This document shows, piece by piece, positions 31,956-42,952 of a stretch of 64,000 nucleotides of DNA. The notes under the pieces were generated by a model. It was not told the origin of the DNA, ran no database searches, and saw only the letters and a list, made by a program, of their open reading frames with translations. The stretch spans positions 31,842,283 through 31,906,282 of the forward strand of contig OU612066.1 in NCBI GenBank assembly GCA_914767715.1, given 5' to 3'. This stretch comes from Membranipora membranacea. Taxonomy: Eukaryota; Bryozoa; Gymnolaemata; Cheilostomatida; Membraniporidae. How positions within the stretch are numbered: the first letter of the stretch is position 1; each line of letters starts with the position of its first letter. The position numbers were made by a program, and so were the translations under genes.

Positions 31956-34900
31956 TTACACCGTTTCCAACATCATCGGTCTTCTTAGATGCGGTCTCGG
32001 ACCGGATAGGTTGAATGGGAACAACCACAGTGCTGGGTGAACTGTAATCAAGATTAATATACCTGCTATAACACTATACAAACAATTCACATAAACCTAT
32101 CTTGATCAGTTTGTGTTTTTTTTGTTAGTGTTACTTCGACAAGTCGGGAGAGGGGACAACTCTCTCATATTGCCCTGCATCTGAGATCCCTGAATGCTAG
32201 GTATAATCTGTTTTGGTTGGTAAGGGAAGTCAACTAATAACTTTTAAGGGCATATATTTTTAGGATGTGTTGTCATTTGTGCCCTTATACATAACAAACT
32301 GATAGTTGATAGGGCTCAGACTAACGAAACCACTTACCATCTCCGAATACTTCGACGCATGCTTGTTGGGTAGTTATTTGTCGTCTTGTCTCCTCTTTTT
32401 TTAATTGTTCTATCAGAGTGGCATCAGAAATTATGGCACAAACCTAAAATAGAAGAAAATCATGTTGTACAAGAGGAAAGGTATCTAAATGTTATGCCAA
32501 ATGGGATTTATATGTGAATGCACACACGCTTATCAAGTATGATAGCAGTGATACTACAGACAGACCAAAATCATATTGACACTGTACTGCAGCTTAAAAA
32601 AAAGTCTTATAAGACATTAACTTTATATATCGAACATAATTGTCACCTGTTGTTTTATTCTATAAGTTTCATTCTATTTCTATGATTATAATTTTCTAGT
32701 AGCCTCTTAACCAATTAATCTTTTATTGTTTAGTTTTAGACAGTGAAACCATTTTTAGACAGTGAAACCATTTGTATCATCTTGCTATATATATACAATT
32801 TATATATTTTGACGATAATTAAACCGAACCAAAGGACCTGAAATCTGTTGTGATTTTGTTATGAAAACGAGCGCAAAAGTCATACAGCCCTAAAGCCAAA
32901 CTGGTAATTACTTATGTGAGAGTTATACTAATCTTTCACTAGATCACAATTATTCTGCACTGCAATTATCGATTTCTCGCAAGTCCCGTGGGGATAGTCT
33001 GGCTAAGTCTGATGTCATCCCATGTGATTAGTTTAGGTACAAATAGTATCTATAACTTAGTATGGGGGAAAAAAATTGATGGTGTTATAGTGTGCCCAAT
33101 GAACTGAAGAGGGAGTTCATTGGTGTGCCAACATGGTTACTATAGTTTTCAAACAAGTGTGGCTGGATATATTTGCTGTCATCTCAACCTACTTCTGGTT
33201 TCCAGTTGTGCAATACCAGTAGACATACTCTCTTCTCCTGGTGAGCCTGATACCGGCTAACTCATGCCCGAAACCTAACTACTGATGATTTGATTGGGTG
33301 AATAATTTGAAATTTTGTTCCTAGACTGAGAAATGTCAGTTTTCTTAGTATTATAATTATTAGGTCTATGATGGTTACTCACCTGATCACAGCCAATAGC
33401 TACGACAAATAATAGGAATAAGCAGCATTCCACCACCAGTATAATTGTGTGCATTCTACAAAACAAGACCCACTATATATATATAGTGTTGTAGTACAGT
33501 TTGACCTGATTTTCTTGTTCAGTGCCACACCCATGTCACAGAATCTCAAGGTGCCAGTATTCGTGCCAATCTCATCAAATCAACAATTATATTATTTTGA
33601 GCTTCAAGTGAGATCAGGTGAATTATAAAATATTTTAAACCGTCCACTCATCCTTGAAATTTTGTATCAAAATGATATCGAAAGAGCCAGGTTTTTTTTA
33701 ATCATTCTTGAGTTCTAAGTCTAATTTAGCATACAGCTCTAGGTTTACAAACAGCCGATGTTACTAAAAAGGGACTATTTTTCCCCAATTTGAAAATAGA
33801 ACCTTTTTGTATCTGTTTATGAACCTACAGCAGTATTCTATATTAGACCTAGAACTCTTGAATGATATCAAAAACCTCATTTTTTCACTATCATTTTCAT
33901 TTTCAGTTAGGTTGATATAAAAGGCAAGTCTAGAAAACCAGCAAACCCATTTTGCCTACTAGCTACACCATCCGAACTGGGTGGCAACCAAATTATGTAT
34001 GCCAACATATATATTCTAACTGCAGTAACCAAACAGGTTTCACTGGTTTATAAATAATCTGCCCAATTATATCAACTGAAAGGATTCAATCATTTAAGAC
34101 CAGCCAATCATTTATTTCACTTTATCAAAATAGATATTATACCAATGACAGAGTGTAGGTTTTTTTGGTCATATGAGATCAGTAAGTCATAACATGCCAG
34201 GCAAACTTTGAGCTTACATTTTTGTTTCTTTATCATCGTGATGCTTGAAGGCTGGATGTACAAACCAGTATGTTATCACCATGGAAACTGCATAAATGCT
34301 GGCAATTCCTAAAACAAACAAAGACAAAAATGTCCAAAGTAACAATCAGGAAAAGCAGCGGAAGTGTTGATATGAAGCATGTAATCATAGTAAATTAGAG
34401 TTATAGCGCTCAGACTTCACTTCACTGTAAAAACCCACTAATAAAACAAATGTGAGATTTGCTGATAAATGTACGATGTTTTGTCTTTGTTACTGAGATA
34501 CATGGAACTTTTGCATCTCTGTGCCATACTGGATGTCTCATATCATGGGCCTTTCGGTCGCATGGACTAACCTTTACTAGTATGGCTAGAAATGAGTATG
34601 ACATTATATTTTCCTTAGGTTGCTCTATAAAAGCAGGGAGTTAGTCCCAAACTCCCTGATAAAGTTATCAGTATTGAGACGATGAGCGTATCTCTAACAC
34701 TTCGATTCAACTTACCGACATAAAACAGGAACATGATGAAGTACTTTTGATTAAATTCTCCCACACAGTTATTGATCCTGGGAAAATATATAGAAAAACT
34801 TATATACATGTAACTAACACTAACCAGTATGATGTGTATATACTCTACATAATCAATTAAATCACAATTGTCAATAAAATAGTATTCATTCAAGCTAATT

Positions 34901-36391
34901 TTTATCAAAAATACAAAAGTACATTAGCTAAACAAATAAGGAATCGGAATTTAAACCAGTGAAATTTCGCCACACAATCTAGTTATACTCCTCCTATGCA
35001 GTAGCCTGTCTTGACAAGCTTTGTTGTATGGGGGTGGCACTGAACAAAGCTTGTCAAGACAGGCTACCTAAGCAGGTGGTATGCTGAACTTGGTAATAAG
35101 TTAACAAAGATGCGAACATCTAAAATAAAATAGCAAACTTATTTCATCATTCTCCTGATTTTCAATATCCTGTTCCTTCACCAGGTATTCCCAGAAAAAG
35201 CTGGTTTAGAAAAGAAACCCAATGGGTGTCATGTAAAGAGGGAGCGTAAAGCTGTTAGCAAACTCACCAGGGACAGTGATGGTCCATTTTACGAATACAT
35301 CTGCCACAAATTCTACAGTGATGAGATCGTGGAGGTCTGTATGTTTGACATTTTCCGCAAACTGTCCATCCATCCATTCCTGGTTGCTGCTCAGATGTAA
35401 GAATATATGTATGTAGTTTATTACAGGCAGATATGTGCTCGCAAAATATGCCAGTGGGACTAGCTACATACATACTTAGTACACATTACCTCATTCTGAC
35501 TACGCTTTTGTATGTTACTAAAAATACTAACTCATGTGGGTTCTCAAGAAATTGCCGCATTATTGTAAATGAATAGCAGCTGCGACACCAGATAATGTTC
35601 GTAATTTTCGTAATTATGTAGATATCCTACCTTTTTCTTCGCTGAGTGAAGATGAGAGAAGTCTATTCGGGTGGTCGGTAGAGGCACCATACCAGGGTCA
35701 GAGGTCACAGCTCGTAAGTGAGACACCGTCAGCAGTATAATTAATGTGTTAAATATAGCAATATTAAGTGGAGCCCAAAAGCTGCAAAAGGGAAATTTAA
35801 ATGTTATATAACACCTATCATACTGATTCATGTCTATTATTTCAGGTTTGAGCAAGTTTTTGTGCGTTTATGTGATAAAAGAGGCAAGATTTACAGGACA
35901 CAGCTGCGGCTGCACTTTATATTATCTTGTTCCATAGTGATTACTTTAGATCGTTGTTTGTAGCCACTGACTGCTGCAAACTGAAACATAACCGACTTTG
36001 GCTTCCAGTTAAAGTCATTGAACTTCCTACCTAACCACCATTTTGTACTAAATTCAATGTAAACAGATGATGGATCACAACTGTTATAGGGAAGCAAGAG
36101 GGCAGCAATTAACAATAAATAACCATAATATGATAAGGCCATTACTGAGAAGTAATTGGATGCTAAGCTTATGATGGATGGGTAAATAGTTTGAATTGAG
36201 GGATCTGGAAGAGGCAAAGTTACAAAACATAATATAAATAGAGGCATATAACATATTATATTAATAATAACAAACCTTTCTGCTAGTGATCCTAGAATCA
36301 TATGAAATGTAACAACATAATCAGCATAAAACACAGCAGTGTATGTTATGAGAATACAGATAAAACCACAAATATCCTTTCTGCAAACCAT
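31956..36391 (-). CDS. DHHC palmitoyltransferase, ZDHHC3/7/21 type, complete
   Basis: S-acyltransferase that palmitoylates cysteines, usually at the Golgi. Eight exons with matching phases on the minus strand: 36276-36391, 35631-35781, 35268-35389, 34716-34777, 34218-34308, 33383-33455, 32338-32443, 31956-32041; 268 residues. Two N-terminal membrane segments ([34 protein letters not shown]), then SDPG, the Cys-rich zinc-binding domain with CGKC...[13 protein letters not shown] and the catalytic DHHC, a W-INNCVG-NQKYF motif, two more membrane segments and a cytosolic IEQLKKEE motif typical of ZDHHC3/7. It ends ...RRPMMLETV. The start Met at 36391 lies close to the first membrane span, so the N-terminus is shorter than in human ZDHHC7. 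The third exon could start at 35389 or 35386. Head-to-head with BRX1. Confidence 0.92.
33701..33866. repeat. Fold-back MITE in ZDHHC intron
   Basis: Inverted ends of about 45 bp: ATCATTCTTGAGTTCTAAGT on the left, complement ATCATTCAAGAGTTCTAGGT on the right, continuing through CTAATTTAGCATAC / CTAATATAGAATAC. Confidence 0.65.
34634..34658. mobile_element. 25-bp palindromic micro-insertion, CARGGAGTT family, copy 3
   Basis: Arms CAGGGAGTT and AACTCCCTG around a 7-bp centre. Flanks ATAAAAG and ATAAAGT match at 5 of 7. Lies in the ZDHHC intron between exons D and E. Confidence 0.55.
35001..35067. mobile_element. 67-bp hairpin element
   Basis: A perfect 25-bp inverted repeat (GTAGCCTGTCTTGACAAGCT... 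and its complement) around a 17-bp loop. Flanks CTATGCA (34994-35000) and CTAAGCA (35068-35074) match at 6 of 7. In the ZDHHC intron between exons C and D. Confidence 0.7.
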
Positions 36392-36675
36392 CTTTTTGTC
36401 AATTAGGGCATAAGTTTAGCAGTATTAGATGAACACCTCAATATAGTCCTGAGTGTAAAATAATTGGCTGAAAAGTATTTGGGAAAGTTTGGAAATAGCC
36501 TAAACAGGAAATGAGAAGAATGGGTTTTATTCCACTCACTAGATTTAGCCTCTAGGTTATCTTGTATACAGACTTCTTCAGACTGAACTTGTGTTTTAAT
36601 TATGCATATACATAAATCAAATTATATTGTCAGGCTCCCAGGCTAAAATGTCCTATTTCCGTTTCAACAGCAAGC
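36392..36675. promoter_or_regulatory. Shared divergent promoter region, ZDHHC / BRX1
   Basis: Only 284 bp separate the two start codons, which point away from each other, so the 5' UTRs and promoters must fit here. No TATA box is obvious. It includes the ZDHHC 5' flank and a possible acceptor (gtttcaacag at 36661-36670) just before the BRX1 ATG, so a BRX1 5' UTR exon is possible. Confidence 0.6.
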
Positions 36676-39600
36676 ATGGGTAGAAAAAGAAAACAAACTC
36701 AGGAGGTTCCAGAGAAATCAGTAGAAAAGAGCTCAGAACCTGTACCACTCCCAGCAACAGTGTCTTCAGATGATCTGCAGCCAGTTGCAAAGAGGGTATG
36801 GTTTTAGTCACAACCAAATTCTTGCAATTCTTCTTATTTATTCTTGCCTATCAGTAATAGAATAATATTCAGTTTAGTTAGGCAAGTCTCCTCCTCTTGT
36901 TCTGTTGTATCTCACCTGTAGTCGTCCTATCACCACCATCTTGTTGTAGATGATTTCAGCAATTGGTTTTCCGCACTAGATTTCCGTTCTCAGTTCAGCA
37001 ACATGGCAGTGGAAATGGGTCCCAAGAGGTGCCAAACCCTTGGGATTATCAAAGATATTAACTACTTGCTGGTTTGTGGTGGGTCAAGTATAAGGACTTT
37101 CAGGTGGCAGAGAATTCCAGTCGGTACCAGTTCGGATGAAATAAAAATGCTGGTGATGTTTTGTGGAGCAGGGAGGTACCAAGTGTTGTTGGTTATGCCT
37201 CCTGTTGTTTGCTTTCGGATGGAGGTGCTGGAGTATGATTTCTGGCCGATCATGATGGTATGAGTTGAAGATGGTCAGTCTTCGGTGTTTCCTTCGTGTC
37301 GCGAGGGTGTCCCAGTCGTGATCAGAGAGAAGTTTGGTGATACTCGTCTTCCTGTCTCTGAACTTGATGTTACATGCCATCCGTACTGCCCGTCTTTGTA
37401 CTGCTTCGATATCCTTTTCTTGGGTTTTACCAAGACGGTCCCATGCAGCCGATGCATATTCAAGTTTTGAGCGAATGAGCTGTTTGTAAGCCATGGTTTT
37501 AATGTCCTGAGATGTAGTCTGGACATTCCTTCGTACTGTACTAACTAGCTAGTACCAGAATTTACGCTGTTAGTGTTATTACACCTTAGGCTTATTGTTC
37601 TAACTAATAGTAGATTGATGATGTGTCAATGATAATTATATGTTAAAATTATTATTTTAAAATTTTAGAATAATAGTAGGCCTACTAACTGTAACTTGTA
37701 AGTAAAGTAAGTCACTAACTAAGTCTCTTGCTTCTAATTTACTCCTGACCTGATAGTGATTTGGTTGATTTCAATGGATGGAAAGAAGGGTGTAAGAGCA
37801 GTATAATGATGATAGGAGCATTTTCATGACTTCATTGACTGCCAATGTCATAACTAAAAAAAAGCAACCAGTGTACTGTAGAACAAGATCTTGGTCCATA
37901 ATGATATATATATATATATAAACACCTTGCCTACAGGACTGTTGGTATCAGCAAAAGTCTGGCACGGGGAGGCAGTCTGCGTGCCAATCTGCTGCCCAAG
38001 TGTCCTGCTGCAACAATAATTTCAAAATCTAATCGAATAGCAACTCAACTGACGAGTTTTACCTATACGTCGATACGGCGGTCACAACCATTCTACATCT
38101 TTGAACAACACTAGTGGCTGACATCTACTTGAGTGTCCCCATTTAGCTGTTAATGTAGCGTAAATGATTTATGCTTTTTCTTTACAGGGACGATGGGTCA
38201 ACAAAGAGCGTGTACTGATATTCTCATCACGAGGTATCACATACAGAGACAGACATCTCATGAGGGATCTCAGAGCATTGATGCCACATTCCAAGCCTGG
38301 TGAGTTTAATCATGACCCCTGACTGTATGAGATGAATGAGTAGATACTGATCCCTTGGAGATGAGGATGAGAGTTCAAAATAATAATTAAGAATGCTATT
38401 TACTAGGCCACAAAATTGATTGATAATCAAAAAATTTTGTTTTTCAAGTGCTATTCTACTGGACCAAACATAAGCCTGCAATATAATCCTTGAGAGTGCA
38501 TGGTCAATTAATTGACCGCCGAACACTATGTTCCATCAGCTCGATAGAGTTCGCCCTGGGTTGTTAGGCCTACCTCACGACTTGTCATAAGAAACTCCTA
38601 ACTGCTAAGCGTAACCACCATTATTCTTACCCCGCCGCCGCCACACAAACTGGCGACTAAGCTGGCATCAGTTTGCACAAGGACAGTCTGCGCGCTGAGC
38701 TCAACGTGATTGTGTTCTCAGGGATCAAACATGTCCAAACCTGGTCAAAATCCAGCTCGTTGAAATGTAGTGATTCGTCATCATAATCATAACTTTCGCA
38801 TATATTGTTTTCTTTTTTGTTCAGATGTCAAGATGCACAAGAGTGAGAAATTGCTGGAGATCAATGAGGTGAGTGATTGATTAACCAGCATTGATCCTGT
38901 TTCCTATGTTTAACAAAATCATTTTATCAAGATAGCCAGTGACTGTAGGCATCAGCTCCACATGGTTATTACTGAGAGGCATTTTTCACAACGTTGCTAA
39001 AAAATTTTATGAATTCCAATTTATTTTTACCAGAGCTTGCTAACTGTTTAATGTAATACCTCAGGGTATTTCAACATCTGTAAATCTATCAGCTGATGAC
39101 CTGTTACAAATGAAATACCATTAGTGCCGATTACGTCTTGTCTATAATGTGTGTGAAAGAACATTCATCTAGCCAAAGGCAGACTAGCCAACCTTTTGCT
39201 GGAGAGTGGCAAAGCAGATTCATCTGGTATTATAGTTATCAAGTACTTGTTGTTGATTTTCTTCTATTTATCCGTTTGCAGATGGCTGAGATGAAAAACT
39301 GCAACAAAGTTCTGTATTTTGAGAATAGAAAGAGAGCAGATTTGTATCTGTGGGCTTCAAACTCACCAGAGGGTCCTTCTATTAAATTCCTGGTAGAAAA
39401 TGGTAAGCTATCATCACCTTGGATCGCTTGTCTTACGAATGTCTTATCTAGGAAACCAGCCTACCCTGTAATATTGTTGCATTCCATTGTGAGTGTTTCA
39501 ATAAATCAAAGTTTTTAAATTTGCCATCATTTAGCTGAAAAAAAATGTTTAAACTACATTAGCTGCCATGTTACCATAATTAGGTATAACCCTTCTGCTC

Positions 39601-41275
39601 ATAAAACAACTGTTAGTGATCATCCCTGAATCTTGACTGGATTTACTTGTCATCCAGAGTTATCTCACCACTGTAAAACAGTAGATAACTCCATGTGTCA
39701 GATTTAAAATATTGAATGAGTATTTGTTAATTATTATAATAATAATAATAAAACCTTCATTGTCACTAACATTTCATCATCTCTCATGTTTTTCATGATG
39801 TGACAAGAACGTAAATACATATGCAGCGCTTGTGCTGGAATATGTTTTATAAATTCCCTTTGTTTTAGTTCACACTATGGATGAGTTGAAACTGACTGGT
39901 AACTGTCTCAGAGGTTCACGCCCCATCTTATCTTTTGATTCGGTAAGACTTTTAAATGCAGTTGCTGATCAGAATAATGTTTGCTAAAATCTCAATATAT
40001 TAACACTACCTGATGACAGAAGGGCAGTGGTTGCAATTTTTTTAAGTGGAGTTGAAGCTTACCTGCGTCACAATGGCCCAGTAGTCAGCAGGCAGTAGCA
40101 CTGTTTTATCTAATAGTAATTCTGAGAATAAACAGCTGACTTGTTGTCAGCTCATCTTAACCTTTTCCTGTCCTTGTAGACGTTCGACGAGAATCCACAT
40201 TTCAAGTTGATGAAGGAATTATTCACTCAGATATTTGGCACACCAAATAACCATCCTAAGAGTCAGCCGTTTATAGACAATGTGTACACATTCTCAATAT
40301 CAGATAATCGTGTCTGGTTCAGGAATTATCAGATAGTTGAAGAAACCGGCTCACTCACAGAAATAGGTTAGTTAATTGAAATAGATTAAAGCTTGTATAC
40401 CTTAGATTAGAACAATCTTACCTGTGTGGTGTGAAATTAGTTAGCATAGTTTGCCAAAACAATGGTATATATAAATTTTACTCCATAGAACACTTTGGGT
40501 GCTACAAGTTGGACATTTTCATTAGTTTGCTCATAATTTTGATGTCTAAAACTTAATCCTCTGGGTGTAAGGGGTTGAAAGGATACCCCATTGCCACCAT
40601 TGTATGTATTTTGACTTTGCAGGTCCTAGATTTGTGATGAACCCTATAAAGATTTTTGCTGGTAGTTTTGGTGGAGCGACATTATGGGCTAATCCTGAAT
40701 ACAGATCTCCTAACCTAGTAAGTCAATCATTATGTTTGAAGCTTTAAGGAAAACAGCTGCATGTTTATGTATGTATGTATGTATTGTATTCTGTCTCTGC
40801 CACATATGGTTCAGCAATAAAAAAATTGATGCACATAATATTATGTATAAAAATTATCTTTTAAAAAGACTGAATTTAAAAACTGCACACATTGTGCTCT
40901 AAAAGTCTTCATAATGCACAGGCTTCATTTAAAAATAACGTCACTTTACTCGTGAATTGACGACTTTTAGTACATTATGATATAAAGATTTGAATGTTGT
41001 TATTCCTTCTGACGCCCGTTGGCTGTGCAGGGTTACACGGATGCATACACATGGTGTAAGAAATTAAATCACAGAGCTCATCATGATTTGTGAACTTTTG
41101 TTTTTAGCACCGAAGGATGATTCGTCAATCGCTCGCCAACAAATACAGACATAAGAACCTCACTAGGGAGAGGAATGAAGAGAGAAGAGAAAACCTCGGT
41201 CCTAGCTATCAGGCAGACGTCACTGACGATGTGTTTGTTACCATAGACAGCTCAAAACTAGAACAGGCGTTATAA
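36676..41275 (+). CDS. BRIX1: BRX1 ribosome biogenesis protein, complete
   Basis: Nucleolar Brix-domain protein needed for 60S subunit (27S pre-rRNA) maturation. Exons: 36676-36795, 38188-38299, 38825-38868, 39282-39402, 39869-39942, 40180-40366, 40623-40717, 41108-41275; phases agree and total 306 residues. A basic N-terminus (MGRKRKQ) is followed by the Brix domain: KERVLIFSSRGITYRDRHLM, LMPHSK, EMKNCNKVLYFE, DLYLWASNSPEGPS-KFLV, LTGNCLRGSRPILSFD, NHPKSQPF, DNRVWFRNYQIVEE, EIGPRFVMNPIKIF-GSFGG, ending SPNLHRRMIR. The match to human BRIX1 is close; the C-terminal basic tail is shorter (ends KLEQAL). The AATAAA at 41636-41641 is a likely poly(A) signal. Intron 1 holds a LINE fragment. Confidence 0.95.
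36796..38187. other. BRX1 intron 1
   Basis: Carries the antisense LINE fragment at 37084-37550 and a short TA run at 37907-37920; otherwise nothing. Confidence 0.6.
37084..37550 (-). mobile_element. Non-LTR retrotransposon fragment (C-terminal part of RT ORF)
   Basis: On the minus strand an open frame reads MAYKQLIRSKLEYASAAWD, then IEAVQRRAVRMACN, LSDHDWDTLATRRKHRRL and DWNSLPPE, the post-RT thumb and tail typical of LINE ORF2 proteins (Jockey/CR1/RTE-like). The frame extends upstream of the Met (RRNVQTTSQDIKT). No catalytic FADD box is present, so it is a 5'-truncated dead copy inside BRX1 intron 1. Confidence 0.85.
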
Positions 41276-42952
41276 GTAGTGTTTGTAAATTTATTTTAAA
41301 AAACCCACACTTATTGTGTACATGATTAGGCCAGCCCAGTGATATCATCCAGTTGCCTCTCCAGATACCTGTGTAGAAATGGAAGATGTGCTAATTTTTA
41401 TCCCCTGTAAGATTACACAAACTTGTACATGTCATCAAACTTGAGCGATAGTATCATTCCTATCGTACCGCCTATGGATTGAAGTGAACTGTTTTAAATA
41501 GCTTATGAACTACCTTTTTATTTGTAATGATGCATCTTATTATTCCAGCAGCCTCTTACTTCAATGGTATTAAACTTTTCGAAAGAGAAATATAGTTGTT
41601 GGGATAGGTTAAAAAAAACAAAGACTAGTCGCACAAATAAATTGTACTGAAGATGATATACGAAAAGTGAGGTCATTTAAGAAAGGATATTCTGTGTGGA
41701 GTTGAGTAGAGAGAAAAATACCAAGCTGTCAGTGGGATATTCCTCTGAAGAATAGTTATTTGCTGCTTTCTCTATCATCACAGAGGTGACAGTATCAATT
41801 CATTTTATTCCAAATGCTTTGACTATTCTCGGTCCAATCAGGTTTTGAGTGCTCTCAATTTCTCAGTATCTACTGATCACCTACAAGAAATTGACGTTGA
41901 TTCTGATTCTGGGTTGGTTAAGCACTAGATCATGGTTGTTCCAATTTGCCTGTTTTTTGGGTTGGTTCCATTTTACTTTGAGCAACTCAAAATACTGGCA
42001 GATTGGGTACCGGATGGATTGTGATATGAGCCTGCAAATCGGTTGGTCACTGACCAAAGTTACCTTGGAGTCCCGATACAAATATGTCAAACTGAAGAGA
42101 TTCCCATGTCCGGCGAGCACCGAATTTGTTTAAAAGGGTTTTCAACCTCGGGTAGAATGTTTCCCTAAAAATCTATGGGGGGGGGGGGCAATGTGAATTG
42201 GAAGGAAACCATTCATTCAGCTGAATTGATAAAATGTTCATCTCCTTAGATTCGGTAATACCAGAGGTTGGTTGAAGTTATATTACCTGTTTATGAGGAA
42301 AGATAATTCCTCATTATGTTTGCAATGAGTTGATTTGAAGTTACTGGTACCAGGGAGTTACAGTTTCAAACTCCTTGCTGGTACTGCACTAGCAATTATT
42401 TTTTTTCTAAAGTTCTGCTCGTGATTATTTTTACCTATGAAGCCAGCACTGATAACTTCCCCAGAAATACAGGCAAGGCATAGACGAGGTTAGAGTGAAT
42501 TATATCTCCAGCTTCCATATCTGTCCTTATTTATTGTAATGGGAGATGTGGTTTATTATTCTGCCAGAAGGTGATTATAGTCATATTATCTACAGGTAAG
42601 TTGTCTACTAATTCCCTACATTTCTGATACTTCTGAATTATGATATATGAAGTGGAATGTGTAAATTCAATATGGTTTATTGGGTGCGCTGTTAAGATGC
42701 CCGTCAAATGAGGTTGTTGCCAAACTCGGTAAACTGTTGGCATTTTTGCCGTCCGTGATTGTGATCATACAGGTTGTACATCACAACGTTGACAGGACGT
42801 CCAGCGTCATCACTTTCAGCAATGACTGACATTTTCTTTTTTCAGATTGAAGTCGTCATGCCACTGCGCGCTGCTTTGATTGTTGTGAGTCTTAGAGCGT
42901 GACGTCATTTGTGAAGCCATAACATCACTCATCGGATACGCACGAAACAATC
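41276..42952. other. BRX1 3' UTR and upstream region of proline-rich gene
   Basis: AATAAA at 41636, a G run at 42178-42189, and the 27-bp insertion at 42351. The putative promoter of the proline-rich gene should lie in its last few hundred bases; possible acceptor ttttttcag at 42838-42846 could end a 5' UTR intron. Confidence 0.4.
42351..42377. mobile_element. 27-bp palindromic micro-insertion, CARGGAGTT family, copy 4 (with empty site)
   Basis: Arms CAGGGAGTT and AACTCCTTG (one mismatch), flanked by perfect 7-bp repeats CTGGTAC (42344-42350, 42378-42384). The duplicated segment has a single uninterrupted CTGGTAC at 59419-59425, exactly the pre-insertion state. Confidence 0.85.

Noticed and set aside
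37003-37263. Plus-strand ORF in BRX1 intron 1
   Set aside because: Lies opposite the recognisable LINE RT C-terminal frame.
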